IMG/VR virus record: IMGVR_UViG_3300035665_000023
Coordinates: 1 to 64,000 of that record
DNA: 64,000 nucleotides
DNA from: a virus
Direction: 5' to 3' (one strand)
Numbering within the stretch: the stretch's first letter is position 1; each line of letters opens with the position of its first letter. Under the pieces are notes generated by a model, which saw nothing but the letters and a program-made list of their open reading frames with translations, was not told the DNA's origin and searched no databases. The position numbers were made by a program, and so were the translations under genes. This document shows, piece after piece, positions 7,867 through 16,328 of the stretch.

Positions 7867-9653
7867 CCTGTTCCTTGCAACATTGATTCTCTTTGCTGCG
7901 AATTGATTTGCGGATTACCGCCCATCAAAGTCTGAATCAGAGCATTGTTTCTCGCCTGCTCTGTTCCACCTGCACTTACGTTGCGACGTATCGTTTCTCT
8001 CGTTGTTACTGGCGATTGCCTAACAGTGTTCTGGTCGCCACCAAGCATTTCGGCAGGTGCTGCAAAAGTAATAAATCGCTTAAACTCTGGCCTGTTTTTC
8101 AGTCTGGCAATTTCGTCAACGATGGCTTCGGCATCGATCGATGCTCCCGACGCCTGGAACATTGGCCAAAGCGGAGCGATTTGTTGCAAGACTTGGAACA
8201 ACTCTTGAAGCTTTTGTTCTGGCGTTTTGAAGACCATTGAATATGGTTCGACTCGAAAGTCATAGTCTTCAAACTCTCCATCCCGATAATCTGGCGTCCA
8301 GTCTGAATTAACGCTAATACCACTGTTCTCAACAGGCATAGCAGTCTTGAGTTCAAGCGTTGAGTCCTCCCACATCAATCTCCCTAAATCCAAAACAACA
8401 TCCGAAGCAAACGAAACAACTGCCATTCGCATGTCTGCAACGTTTTTGGAAACGTTTCCGTGAATCAGCTCTTCTTGGCCAAGAGTTGACGCTTGCTGAC
8501 CAAGACCACCCATTGCTTGCAAATTTCCAGCAAATCGGTCGTATTCCGCTTGCAGGAATGTCGCGAGAGCCATGTCTCTTTGATCAATCCCGCCTACTTG
8601 AAATTGCTTAATTTGCTCTGGGCTCCGACCTCTGTACCATCCATTTCTTTCTGATGTCCTGAGTCTTTCTGCGTCGTCTTCCATGCCTGGAGGGTATACA
8701 TTCACCACGCGATGAGCATCGGAATCATCCTCCATGCGACGGTGGAGCCTATTCTGCAGGTCGTGCATACCCTTCAAGTTAATAGCTGGCGATGTTGGAA
8801 TGACATTGTCTGGAGTGTCGCCAAGAGAAAGAAACTTGTACGGACCAGATTGACATCCAATCCATTCTCTTTCGATAAGCGGAGGCAAATCTGCTTGATC
8901 AACCGCAAACGTTGCGATGGAGTTGTTTTCTGCAATCCAAACATCCATCATCCATATCATGTCTTTCAAATCATCGTCTTCCGCGCTTCCCCAATCTGAA
9001 GCAATATCCCGTGCGGCGCCGACAGAATCCTGATGCCGACGATTTGTTGGCTTTAATTTGTCTTTGACTTTCTTGTCGTACCCTGGCTCGTCCATGACCT
9101 TTTCGTAGTCAGCACGATACCTGTGACCGCAATATCGCATCTTGGTCAGTTCTTTGGCTGGCATGTCAAGAATCAGGTCGTCAATGGAAACTCGGTTAAA
9201 CCAAGGCTGGCCTGGGTCCAACCAAACATCTTCTTCAGATTCAAGCATTCCATGAAAACGAGTGTCGGTGTCTCTCATCATTACAACACCGCACCCAAGA
9301 CAGAAAAACGCATCCATGACAATTGCTCGAATTGTCTTATCAAGCGTCATATCGCTTATAAGTTTATTGAGATTTACCTCAAATCGAGCAGCGAACGGCA
9401 AGGTTTCCATTCGCGATGTGGAAACCAAAACTTGCGGATTATTTGCGGCAAGTGCAATAGTGTAGATGCGAGCCGTCTGGTTCATCAGGTTTACGAGCGT
9501 TTTGTTTTCCGCACCTGATTCTGCGTACCAAGATCCAACGTAATCCTTGATAAGCTCTTTTCGAACACGACGAAACGGCTCCATCGCATCACGCGATGAG
9601 CGTATGGCTTTAAGAAGTCTCGCTCGTTTTTCGTCGTTATCTAAATCAAACAT
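7863..9653 (-). CDS. Portal protein (head-tail connector)
   Basis: A 596-residue protein encoded just after the large terminase. The N-terminal region has the feature common to many podovirus-type portals: an Arg/Lys-rich helix, then WYAESGAENKTLVNLMNQTARIYTIALAANNP, with a conserved-looking NLM region reporting capture of outer-domain helices. The central part holds WLDPGQPWFNRVSIDDLILDMPAKEL, and a long Gln/Met-rich stretch (FLQAEYDRFAGNLQAMGGLGQQASTLGQEEL) fits the clip/stem helices. The C-terminus is Gln/Asn-rich. The dodecameric portal is the motor docking site for DNA packaging. Call based on size, pattern and gene order. Confidence 0.8.
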   Translation of the reverse strand: MFDLDNDEKRARLLKAIRSSRDAMEPFRRVRKELIKDYVGSWYAESGAENKTLVNLMNQTARIYTIALAANNPQVLVSTSRMETLPFAARFEVNLNKLISDMTLDKTIRAIVMDAFFCLGCGVVMMRDTDTRFHGMLESEEDVWLDPGQPWFNRVSIDDLILDMPAKELTKMRYCGHRYRADYEKVMDEPGYDKKVKDKLKPTNRRHQDSVGAARDIASDWGSAEDDDLKDMIWMMDVWIAENNSIATFAVDQADLPPLIEREWIGCQSGPYKFLSLGDTPDNVIPTSPAINLKGMHDLQNRLHRRMEDDSDAHRVVNVYPPGMEDDAERLRTSERNGWYRGRSPEQIKQFQVGGIDQRDMALATFLQAEYDRFAGNLQAMGGLGQQASTLGQEELIHGNVSKNVADMRMAVVSFASDVVLDLGRLMWEDSTLELKTAMPVENSGISVNSDWTPDYRDGEFEDYDFRVEPYSMVFKTPEQKLQELFQVLQQIAPLWPMFQASGASIDAEAIVDEIARLKNRPEFKRFITFAAPAEMLGGDQNTVRQSPVTTRETIRRNVSAGGTEQARNNALIQTLMGGNPQINSQQRESMLQGTG

Positions 9654-9724
9654 CCACAGCCGAAATGATTACGGAGCTATTCCGAACTTATTTCGACTGG
9701 GTTTTATCTCCAGCCAGAGCTAAA

Positions 9725-9739
9725 TTGACACTGTGTCAA
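9725..9739. promoter_or_regulatory. TTGACAC-T-GTGTCAA perfect palindrome
   Basis: A 7-1-7 perfect inverted repeat overlaps the stop codon of the 59-residue gene and lies 72 nt before the portal start. It has the size of an operator for a dimeric repressor; a short transcript hairpin is the other option. No function is shown by sequence alone. Confidence 0.5.
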
Positions 9740-9915
9740 ACAGTTTTCTTGTTAGACGCTGGCGATTTCGATCCTTCGAGAACCGCCTTTGTTTGAGCAA
9801 GATTTAGAGCAGACTGAGAAAAGTGCAGTGCCTTCTGAGCATCTGGCTGAGCTTTAACTTGGTCAGCCAACTTTGCAATTGCAACATCAATCTTTTCGCT
9901 TAACTCATCTACCAT
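9736..9915 (-). CDS. Small helical hypothetical protein
   Basis: A 59-residue product starting MVDELSEKIDVAIAKLADQVKAQPDAQKAL and ending SKSPASNKKTV. It is amphipathic and Ala/Lys/Gln-rich, likely one long helix. It lies between terminase and portal on the same strand. No family recognised; small proteins here are often head-completion or packaging accessories. Confidence 0.6.
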   Translation of the reverse strand: MVDELSEKIDVAIAKLADQVKAQPDAQKALHFSQSALNLAQTKAVLEGSKSPASNKKTV

Positions 9916-9949
9916 CCTACACCAATCCTTCAGGTTTTATCCTTGAATC

Positions 9950-11866
9950 TTACCTACGCAACACATCACGTATCCCATATCGTGGACTACCCGTGTTAAT
10001 GCCGCGTCGCTCTTGTCGCTCTCGCCACAAAAAGCTTCCATATTCTGGATTCTGACCGTTTTCCGTGTCGCTGTCAACTTTATCATTTGCGTGCTCTGAT
10101 GAAAATATATACCAGCAACCAGCCGCCGAAATAGCTCTGTCTGCATGGTTTTTGTTGCCAGCACCTTTGTTTTTTGTCGGAACATGCAAGAGTTTGTCGC
10201 CGTCCCATTCATACTCTCCGCACTCCGTAATCATTTCCTCAGAACGCGGAATGTATAAACCGGCATCCATCGCCATTGAAATGCGATCAAACAAGTCTGC
10301 CTTGTCGGAATCTCTGCGAACTGGCCAACCTACTCTGCGAGTTTTTGTTTGAGATCCGAATTGTTCAGAAGTGCGATAAAACACATTCCAGTACCCGAGT
10401 TTCGCTATTTCATCCGCAAAACCTCCAGAGTTGCCAGCGTCTTCCCAGCCGAGCAAAGCTTTGCGCATCCACACGCAAAGCGCTACCACGGTAAATGCAA
10501 ACGCCCGAGGCTCAACTCCTTTGATTGCGTATTCCAGCACTTGTTCTCCGCTGCTGTTGTCAAGCATGGAGATGACGGAAGGCGTTGCGACTGCTGACAT
10601 ACCGCCCGACGCAACGTCGCAACCTGCTGTATATGGTCCGAGCGGAGGAGAGAAATCTATCCCAGGACGAAACCACAACCTCAACGGCCCATCGTCTCTT
10701 GGAGACAACCCCACAACTTCTGGTCGCTCTTTGTCGATTACTGGTACGCCCTGCCAAACAGGCCGTTTGCAATGCTCTTTTTTCATTCGTTCGAGCAAAG
10801 CAGGTTGGAAGCACTTGCTAGCTGCGCCCTTTGCATCCATGTCAAGTTCACGCGCAATAAATCGAGGTGTAGCACCTGGAAGGAGGCAATGGGAGTCGTA
10901 CCAAGGCGATCGGAACCTCCCTTCAATCACATGCCCTCTTCGTTCGATAGCACGCAACTCGCGAGCATGGGTACTAATGTACTCATCGACAGCTTCTTGC
11001 TCTTCGGGCCTGACTGATTTGGCAATTCCATTTTGCTTGATGTAAGCAAGCTTTGAATGAACTGGATTGTCTTTCCAATTCAAAGAATAGACTCGAGGGT
11101 TATCTGGATCGGTCGCAGATTCGTAGAACACGCCAGCGTCGGCGCCAAACGTTGAGCACAAAAATACGCAATTCGTGACATGCGCCACGCTGCTCATGAT
11201 TTTGTAGTCAACACCACCAGCAATGAACTCTTCAGAGCCTACTTCGTCAAATGCGAACATACTGGTTCTACCACCACGCGCCACGTCTGCTGTTGCTGAA
11301 TACCCAACCCATATTGAGTTTGTCTTCGGCAATCGAATGGTATGGTCGGTAATGTTGCGATCGTACTTATCTAGCATCCACACTGGCAGCTTATCGAGCA
11401 TCGACGACAACTTGTTCATGACAGCCGATGGATCCTTAGAGTCCATCATCTTTTCGTTACGAGAAACCAATCCTGACGAAAAACCATTTTCAAACAATGC
11501 ACGCCGAATTTGCACACCAAGATAGGTGTACGTTCCACCTTGGGCTCGAGACTTCTTCACTGTAGCGGAAACAGGATGACCTTCATTCATTCCTTCGGTT
11601 ATTGTTTCATCCATGCCAACGATAACTGCATCTTGATGGGGCCAAGGCACAAACGGACGCAACTTAATTCTTTCGCGAGGTTCTTCTACCCACAAAGCAA
11701 ATGCAAAGAAGAAAAGAACATCATTTTCGCACGCTTGTATTAAAGCGTTTCGAAATTGCTCGTCTACCAATGCTCTTTCGCGGCAGCGAATGCGCCAGCG
11801 TAGATTTTCCTCAAGTCCGCGAGGAACCAAATCGTAAAAAGGTGTGTTCATGCCAAGATTGTGCAA
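9950..11866 (-). CDS. terL: Terminase large subunit
   Basis: A 638-residue DNA packaging motor. The ATPase half shows a Walker A-like loop VKKSRAQGGTY (about residues 103-113), an adenine-binding context upstream (FVPWPHQDAVI), and Walker B MFAFDEVG (Asp207-Glu208) followed by a coupling motif region (FLCSTFGADAG). The nuclease half contains GPYTAGCDVASGG (Asp417), the first RNase H-like acidic residue, and later FYRTSEQFGSQTKTRRVGWPVRR and DADD-like residues near the end (NKNHADRAISAAG). Start could be 11866 or the ATG five codons in (MNTPFYDL); no strong ribosome site separates them. Good match to the family in length and motif order. Confidence 0.92.
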   Translation of the reverse strand: MHNLGMNTPFYDLVPRGLEENLRWRIRCRERALVDEQFRNALIQACENDVLFFFAFALWVEEPRERIKLRPFVPWPHQDAVIVGMDETITEGMNEGHPVSATVKKSRAQGGTYTYLGVQIRRALFENGFSSGLVSRNEKMMDSKDPSAVMNKLSSMLDKLPVWMLDKYDRNITDHTIRLPKTNSIWVGYSATADVARGGRTSMFAFDEVGSEEFIAGGVDYKIMSSVAHVTNCVFLCSTFGADAGVFYESATDPDNPRVYSLNWKDNPVHSKLAYIKQNGIAKSVRPEEQEAVDEYISTHARELRAIERRGHVIEGRFRSPWYDSHCLLPGATPRFIARELDMDAKGAASKCFQPALLERMKKEHCKRPVWQGVPVIDKERPEVVGLSPRDDGPLRLWFRPGIDFSPPLGPYTAGCDVASGGMSAVATPSVISMLDNSSGEQVLEYAIKGVEPRAFAFTVVALCVWMRKALLGWEDAGNSGGFADEIAKLGYWNVFYRTSEQFGSQTKTRRVGWPVRRDSDKADLFDRISMAMDAGLYIPRSEEMITECGEYEWDGDKLLHVPTKNKGAGNKNHADRAISAAGCWYIFSSEHANDKVDSDTENGQNPEYGSFLWRERQERRGINTGSPRYGIRDVLRR

Positions 11867-11898
11867 ATTACAATCAACTTAGTCAAACTTGGCAAATA

Positions 11899-12204
11899 TC
11901 AATTTCTTAGACTTCGCTCCAACGCTTCTCCTATCGACATAACCTTCAGTCTCGCCCTCAAAGTGCTTTCATTAAGTCCATAAGCCTCGGCCCACTGTTT
12001 GATGGTCATGCGTTTACCAGCATACGATATGCCGCAGGATCCGCAGCTTGAAGTGTGTCCGCTGCGAAGATGATCAAGACGAACTTCCACGTTCGCGCCA
12101 CAGTCACATTTACATTGGAATTTACGCTTGCCATTCGAGGAAATTTCGCAAATCACCCGCAACTCCCCGTATTTCTCTCCTGCAGCAACATTGATTCGAC
12201 GCAT
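11899..12204 (-). CDS. Zinc-knuckle / helix-turn-helix protein upstream of terminase
   Basis: A 101-residue protein. The N-terminal half (GEKYGELRVIC...RKFQCKCDCGANVEVRLDHLRSGHTSSCGSCG) has four paired cysteines in the arrangement seen in AP2/HNH-type homing proteins and other phage DNA-binding zinc modules. The C-terminal half reads MTIKQWAEAYGLNESTLRARLKVMSIGEALE, a clear helix-turn-helix. Start set at 12204 because the ATG overlaps the upstream stop (TGATG). Position just before terL makes a small-terminase role possible, yet the zinc module is atypical for that. Confidence 0.68.
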   Translation of the reverse strand: MRRINVAAGEKYGELRVICEISSNGKRKFQCKCDCGANVEVRLDHLRSGHTSSCGSCGISYAGKRMTIKQWAEAYGLNESTLRARLKVMSIGEALERSLRN

Positions 12205-12479
12205 CAACAATCCCACTTTCTTCGAGCTTTCCTGAGCCTGCTGTTCGGGTCTTTAGCCGCTTCCGGCCACATTTTCATCTGACCGGCGCTACGAGCACAG
12301 AAAGATTTTCTGCGAGCGGCAGACTTCGGATATTTTAACGCTTGCTCTTTCGAAACGGGTGGTTTGAGATTTGACCCTTCGGCTTTAGCCGAAGCCCTGC
12401 CCTTAGCGTTCAAGCCACCATCTGGATCTTGACCTTCCGCTCGAGACCAAGCAGGGGTTTTGTACTTCCTCTTTGTCAT
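12204..12479 (-). CDS. DUF6321-type small basic phage protein
   Basis: A 91-residue protein with the run PAWSRAEGQDPDGGLNAKG at residues 9-27, then KPPVSKEQALKYPKSAARRKSFCARSAGQMK and a final DPNSRLRKARRKWDC. This order (PAWxRxEGxxPxGGLNxKGR, RRKSFCAR, NSRLRKA.RKW.C) is the one I associate with the phage domain DUF6321. Function unknown; genes of this type usually sit near packaging genes, as here. Starts 2 nt past the stop of the 42-residue gene. Confidence 0.75.
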   Translation of the reverse strand: MTKRKYKTPAWSRAEGQDPDGGLNAKGRASAKAEGSNLKPPVSKEQALKYPKSAARRKSFCARSAGQMKMWPEAAKDPNSRLRKARRKWDC

Positions 12480-12480
12480 T

Positions 12481-12609
12481 TTACTTGCTCTTCGGTTTTG
12501 GTTTCGGTTGAGTTTTCTTTTGGGGATTCGACTTCTTGCAACTCCCCTTACTGTACGCCTTTTTGCCCTTTACGGGCTCGTAACCTTGCCAACATCTATT
12601 GTCTTTCAT
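12481..12609 (-). CDS. 42-residue basic Cys-containing protein
   Basis: The frame MKDNRCWQGYEPVKGKKAYSKGSCKK... ends in a Lys/Pro/Gln tail (KKTQPKPKPKSK). CWxGYExVxGKKxYSxGSC is a pattern I have seen in tiny phage proteins near terminase genes. It is the first gene of the leftward structural operon and abuts the DUF6321 gene. Function unknown. Confidence 0.6.
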   Translation of the reverse strand: MKDNRCWQGYEPVKGKKAYSKGSCKKSNPQKKTQPKPKPKSK

Positions 12610-12704
12610 CCGGCCAACCCTTCATCTGAGTGTTATTTGCCACGCACACCGAACACAGCCTAGCAAAATTGCCCCAAAAACGAAATTACATCAAATACGC
12701 TCCC

Positions 12705-12740
12705 ACCCTAATTGACTTATTGCGTTACGGGGGCTATCCT
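12705..12740 (+). promoter_or_regulatory. Promoter of the serine recombinase gene, with shared 14-nt element
   Basis: TTGACT (12712-12717), a 17-nt spacer and TATCCT (12735-12740) form a sigma70-like promoter. The -35 box sits inside ACCCTAATTGACTT, which is identical at 16221-16234 in front of the early operon. The ACCCTA half resembles the repeated operator at 15.86 kb. Confidence 0.7.
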
Positions 12741-12785
12741 TGGAGTAGGAGACTTGTTTTCTGCTTTTTGCCAAGGAGATTTGCG

Positions 12786-13394
12786 ATGACGATTGCCATG
12801 TATGTCCGTGTAAGCACTGAAGAACAGAACGAAGATGGTCAGCGTCGTGAGTTGAAAAAATGGATCGTTGCCAACGGAATCGACTACAAATCCGTTCATT
12901 GGTACGTTGACAAAGCCAATGGATCTACGTTGGATCGACCGGAGCTTGACCAGCTTCGACGAGACGTTCGGAACGGGACCATCAAGACCGTTGTCGTTTG
13001 GAAACTTGATCGCTTGTCCAGAAACGCAATGCAAGGTTACAACCTGATAGGAGAGTGGTGCGACAAAAAAGTACGGATCGTCTCCGTCACTGAGCCTATC
13101 GACCTTAGCGGGCTTATTGGGCAGGCTATTGCCAATTTGTTTCTTACTTTTGCTCAGATCGAAAAGCAAAACATCAAGCAACGCCAAACTGCTGGCATCG
13201 AAGCCGCCAAAGAACGTGGTGTGTACAAAGGCAGGAAGCCAGGAGCTATCAAGGCGGGTGTCAATCTCAAAAAGGTATTCAAGCTTCGCGACAAAGGATT
13301 TACGCAAGAAGAGATCGCTCGAGCAATGGGAATCAGCCTTAGCTCCGTAGGCAGATACTTGAAATTAGAGCAGGATGTAGCACTAAAAGATTAG
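12786..13394 (+). CDS. Serine recombinase (resolvase/invertase family)
   Basis: A 202-residue protein. The catalytic N-terminal domain begins IAMYVRVSTEEQ (nucleophile Ser10), followed by the family motif KLDRLSRNA with its active-site Arg residues and the E-helix FAQIEKQNIKQRQTAGIEAAKERG. The C-terminus (KLRDKGFTQEEIARAMGISLSSVGRYLKL) is the Hin-type helix-turn-helix. Start at 12786 follows AAGGAG. The size fits small resolvases and invertases rather than large serine integrases, so DNA inversion or dimer resolution is more likely than integration. It converges on the 13398-13688 gene. Confidence 0.92.
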   Translation: MTIAMYVRVSTEEQNEDGQRRELKKWIVANGIDYKSVHWYVDKANGSTLDRPELDQLRRDVRNGTIKTVVVWKLDRLSRNAMQGYNLIGEWCDKKVRIVSVTEPIDLSGLIGQAIANLFLTFAQIEKQNIKQRQTAGIEAAKERGVYKGRKPGAIKAGVNLKKVFKLRDKGFTQEEIARAMGISLSSVGRYLKLEQDVALKD

Positions 13395-13397
13395 TTA

Positions 13398-13688
13398 CTA
13401 ATCATCTCCAACCTCGTCAGCGAGCATCCGCCTTAACTCGCGAGCTTCTACAGTTAGCGACTTAGCCAATTTTTCCAATGACTCAACTGCCCGCTGCTTT
13501 ACGTCTTTTTCGACTGCAATCAACGACCGATCTCGCTCACTGCCAGAAAGAGTTTCTACTAACTCAGCCGCTTGTAAATGAAACTCTGTCTTAGTGCATA
13601 CTTTTCCGTGAATCACCTGGGACCGATTAGCAGCGCGTGAAGCCTGCACCTTGTGCCACTCAGCAAGAGATCGAACATCCATTTGCAT
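13398..13688 (-). CDS. Hypothetical helical protein
   Basis: A 96-residue charged protein (MQMDVRSLAEWHKVQASRAANRSQVIHGKVCTK...LEKLAKSLTVEARELRRMLADEVGDD). Mostly helical; no membrane span. It ends 4 nt from the recombinase stop on the opposite strand. No family recognised. Confidence 0.55.
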   Translation of the reverse strand: MQMDVRSLAEWHKVQASRAANRSQVIHGKVCTKTEFHLQAAELVETLSGSERDRSLIAVEKDVKQRAVESLEKLAKSLTVEARELRRMLADEVGDD

Positions 13689-13835
13689 CGCTCTTTAATT
13701 ACTTTTTGCACTGGATAAAAATCAAACAATCCAAATCGGTCGTTCAGGAGTCTAACCCAAAGCAACTACGCCGCATGAAGCGAAATTTGAGTTGCAACAC
13801 CATCGACCGCACAAACATCTTAGCATCACGCTAGC

Positions 13836-14249
13836 CTATCTTCTACGCGGCCAGACATAAAGCCGCTGTGTCGAATACGGGCTCCCATAACCGTACGGAT
13901 TGTTGATGCTGTCAGAACTAAAGGGAGAGCCATACCGCCCATAAGGATTGGAAATCGAGTCCGACGCGTAAGGATTAGAACTCAACTCACCAAGATACCG
14001 CCCGCTTCGAGTGTAAATCCTCGGCGGGTTGGTCGCATACGGGTTCGTCCAAGAGTAATCGCTGTACGGGCTCCCGTACCGGCTGTACGGATTCATCAGC
14101 CCATCTTGACGGTAAGGACTTCCGGCACCGTAAGGATTACTCAGCGAATTGTCGTCGTAAGGACCAGCATTCAGATCGCCTAACGAATACTGCCCATACG
14201 ACAACGACGAAAACAACACTACCAACAAGACACTTAACAGAGATCGCAT
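13836..14249 (-). CDS. Secreted protein with NPY / GSPYS repeats
   Basis: A 137-residue protein with a signal peptide (MRSLLSVLLVVLFSSLSYGQ, probable cut after YGQ). The mature part is made of Tyr/Ser/Gly/Asn/Pro repeats: SNPYG-x-GSPY, NPYSRYGSPYSDYS, SNPYASDSISNPYGRYGSPFSSDSINNPYG. Start at 14249 chosen because GGAGGGTGG precedes it; a longer in-frame start overlaps that site. Such Pro-Tyr repeat exported proteins occur widely in Planctomycetes, so this may be a lysogeny-expressed surface or secreted gene. Function unknown. Confidence 0.72.
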   Translation of the reverse strand: MRSLLSVLLVVLFSSLSYGQYSLGDLNAGPYDDNSLSNPYGAGSPYRQDGLMNPYSRYGSPYSDYSWTNPYATNPPRIYTRSGRYLGELSSNPYASDSISNPYGRYGSPFSSDSINNPYGYGSPYSTQRLYVWPRRR

Positions 14250-14299
14250 AGATCCACCCTCCATACGCATAATCGAAAACCACTACCCAACGTTCGATC

Positions 14300-14328
14300 A
14301 ATCTACCAGTATGGACCCAAGAACGCAA
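14300..14328 (-). promoter_or_regulatory. Candidate promoter of the NPY/GSPYS gene
   Basis: On the minus strand TTGCGT, 17 nt, TAGATT lie about 50 nt upstream of the start at 14249. The rest of 14250-14553 holds no gene I can support. Confidence 0.4.
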
Positions 14329-14553
14329 CAAGAATGTTGTACGCAACAAAAAACGGCATCGCGGCAGGAGGTAGCGGACGCCCAGGGGAGACGGATCAAT
14401 TTCCGGCAGGATGCTAACAAATTTTGCGGATCATCTAATAAAAAATGGGCGGGCTATTTCCACCACTGGTAGCGATGAGCATTTCCAGTGACTTCCAATC
14501 TCTCTACGGCTCCCCCGCATCTCCGTAGTTCATCTGGGAGCGACCCAGCAAAC

Positions 14554-14748
14554 TCACTCCTCGTCAAACACCAACGAAGAAACCTTGATCCACTCCAACC
14601 ACCTCAAACCCCGAAACCGAACAATACTAATCTTACCAATCCACCACCCACACTCCGATACAATCCGACGACGACCACGCCACCTAGCAGGAATAAAATA
14701 CTCACTGTCACCAAGATATATCACAACATCTTCGTCAGGTAACCGCAT
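14554..14748 (-). CDS. Small hypothetical protein
   Basis: A 64-residue frame (MRLPDEDVVIYLGDSEYFIPARWRGRRRIVSECGWWIGKISIVRFRGLRWLEWIKVSS). Alternating hydrophobic and charged residues suggest a small beta protein. Codon use looks coding, but no ribosome site is obvious and no family is recognised. Confidence 0.4.
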   Translation of the reverse strand: MRLPDEDVVIYLGDSEYFIPARWRGRRRIVSECGWWIGKISIVRFRGLRWLEWIKVSSLVFDEE

Positions 14749-15046
14749 AAAATCACCATATCAGCATGGACCCGATAGAGCAACCGAAAATGGGTGTGCA
14801 ATGAGAAGGGGCATACGCTGGGAGTCCCGCCGAGCGGGGTGGGGGGTCTGGGTCGTTTTCCGGCGTCCAATGCTTGTGATCGTCCTTGCGGTCCAGTGTC
14901 GGTGCCATCGATCTCAACGACAAACACACGTCAAATAGGGTCTCCAGTCCGCAGCGCTCGAAAACACAGGGAAAACACGCAGGAATCACCGCAGAAAACC
15001 CCCTTCATCAAGCGTATACCCTAGCAGGCATGGCAATGTGGCAGTC
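14749..15046. other. Intergenic stretch without a supported gene
   Basis: GC-rich sequence with a short CCCGC/GCGGG hairpin near 14827 and a TATACCCTAG half-site near 15017 that resembles the operator repeats at 15.86 kb. The open frames here are short and compositionally unconvincing. Confidence 0.4.
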
Positions 15047-15772
15047 TCACCCCTCGACCATCTCCGCGAGGAGTTTGCGGATGTCATCGATGGCTAGCCG
15101 TTCCCTGCGAACGTGCTCCCGTTCGTCTTCGAGGCTCGCTGTGGCTTTGGCCGCGACATCGACGAACTTGGTGTAGGCTCGGATGCTCGTTTCCAACCAG
15201 CCCAACGCCGCGTAAGAGGGTGCCGGGGTCAACGCTCGGGACAGATCGACGACCGACCTCTCTCCAACGTCTGTGACGCACTGGAGGCGATTGGCCTGCA
15301 CCCACTGGATCTCAGCGGCGAGGGGAGCATTAGCGGGCAACTTCCCCCAGATCTCCGGCAGATCGCCAAGGCCGACAACCTGGGAATCGGCGTCACCCCG
15401 CGCGCGAGCGCCGGATCCGCTCTTGCCGTCGGTAACGCCGTCCATGCGAGAAGCCGCACCCCCCTGCGTTTGCCCTCTCGGTTCCCCCTCAGTCCGATTC
15501 CCGTCGCCATCCGGTCGCGGAAGCTCTTCCCACGGTTGCGCCGCTGTCGCTTCCGTCACTGTTGATGGTAGCGGTGGGAACATCTCGTCGATCGCGAGGT
15601 ATGCGCGCCGTTGAGCGTCGTCCTTGGTTAACCCGGCATCACGCGCCTCGCGGATCAGCGTGTCCTTTGCGGCAACAACTTCGGACCAGCGGTCTTCAGC
15701 GAGGAGTCGGCGGTAGATGCGGTACTTCAGTTCTACCAGCGGTTCGTTGGCGGTTTGTTCGTTGTCGTCCAT
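15047..15772 (-). CDS. Hypothetical protein beside the control region
   Basis: A 241-residue protein. Residues 10-60 are helical (EPLVELKYRIYRRLLAEDRWSEVVAAKDTLIREARDAGLTKDDAQRRAYLAIDEMFP), then a Gly/Asp/Arg/Glu-rich low-complexity linker (about 70-125), then a helical C-terminus ending in a coiled coil (ASLEDEREHVRRERLAIDDIRKLLAEM). Start at 15772 follows GAGGAA; ATG at 15798 after a G-run is possible. It is read away from the ACCCTAT repeat cluster, so it could be the product regulated by, or acting on, that cluster. GC content is higher than neighbours. No family recognised. Confidence 0.6.
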   Translation of the reverse strand: MDDNEQTANEPLVELKYRIYRRLLAEDRWSEVVAAKDTLIREARDAGLTKDDAQRRAYLAIDEMFPPLPSTVTEATAAQPWEELPRPDGDGNRTEGEPRGQTQGGAASRMDGVTDGKSGSGARARGDADSQVVGLGDLPEIWGKLPANAPLAAEIQWVQANRLQCVTDVGERSVVDLSRALTPAPSYAALGWLETSIRAYTKFVDVAAKATASLEDEREHVRRERLAIDDIRKLLAEMVEG

Positions 15773-16220
15773 GTTCCTCGGTCTTTCAGCGCGCATACCC
15801 CCCCCTCCCCCCCAAACTGGTAAAAACATGCGTTTTCCCAGGGTTTTTGGGGTTTCGATAGGTATTGGATACCCTATCCATACCCTATCCATAGGGTATC
15901 TATACCCTATCGCCCCCCGTTGGCTCTGCGGGCTGTAGGGGGGCAAGCGAACTGGCTCGGTCAGTCCTGTCGGTGATTGCCTGGGTCTGTGCTTTCGCCT
16001 TGGACGCTTTTCTGTGGGGGGCAACCACACTCCCCGCGTTTCGAAGATCCTACCAAATTTCGTCCCGAACGCAAACTCTGCGGGTGCGGTCCTCGATCCT
16101 GCAGCGACTTCCCCGCCGCATTCCCAGTCAATTTTCCGAAAAAACTTTCCTGGCAAAAAAACCAGCAAAACCCCTGCGAAAACCTCTATTTCGAACAGTC
16201 AAATAGGATTATTTTGGATT
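15773..16220. other. Non-coding control region between divergent operons
   Basis: About 450 bases without a supported gene. It contains C-runs near 15800, the ACCCTAT repeat cluster (15857-15911) and GC-rich sequence up to the early promoter. The long frame that crosses it from 16168 has composition unlike the phage genes. Confidence 0.5.
15857..15911. promoter_or_regulatory. Cluster of ACCCTAT repeats in both orientations (operator or origin)
   Basis: Within 55 bp, ACCCTATC occurs three times on the plus strand (near 15870, 15882 and 15903) and its complement GATAGG / ATAGGGTATC occurs twice. GATACCCTAT and ATAGGGTATC form a perfect 10-bp inverted repeat 13 nt apart. The region separates a minus-strand gene from the plus-strand early operon. 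Repressor operators or replication iterons look like this. Confidence 0.65.
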
Positions 16221-16256
16221 ACCCTAATTGACTTGCTCTCCGAGATCCGATATTGT
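16221..16256 (+). promoter_or_regulatory. Early operon promoter
   Basis: TTGACT (16228-16233), 17-nt spacer, TATTGT (16251-16256). The preceding ACCCTAATTGACTT block (16221-16234) is identical to that at 12705-12718. Confidence 0.75.
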
Positions 16257-16265
16257 GAATAAAGA

Positions 16266-16320
16266 GACCGAGGTTGTCTCGGTCAAAAGAGTTCTAGCTG
16301 ACCCCGCAAGGGTCAAGGAG
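16266..16320 (+). promoter_or_regulatory. Two hairpins in the early mRNA leader
   Basis: GACCGAG-GTTGT-CTCGGTC (16266-16284) is a perfect 7-bp hairpin. It is followed by GTTCTAGCTG then GACCC-CGCAA-GGGTC and AAGGAG (16291-16320), placing a second hairpin directly before the ribosome site. Nearly the same leader occurs at 17441-17468. Confidence 0.6.
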
Positions 16321-16328
16321 AATCGACA

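Noticed and set aside
15773-16168. N-terminal extension of the 15047-15772 gene up to 16168
   Set aside because: It reads through the ACCCTAT operator cluster and G-runs; composition is not protein-like and better starts exist downstream.
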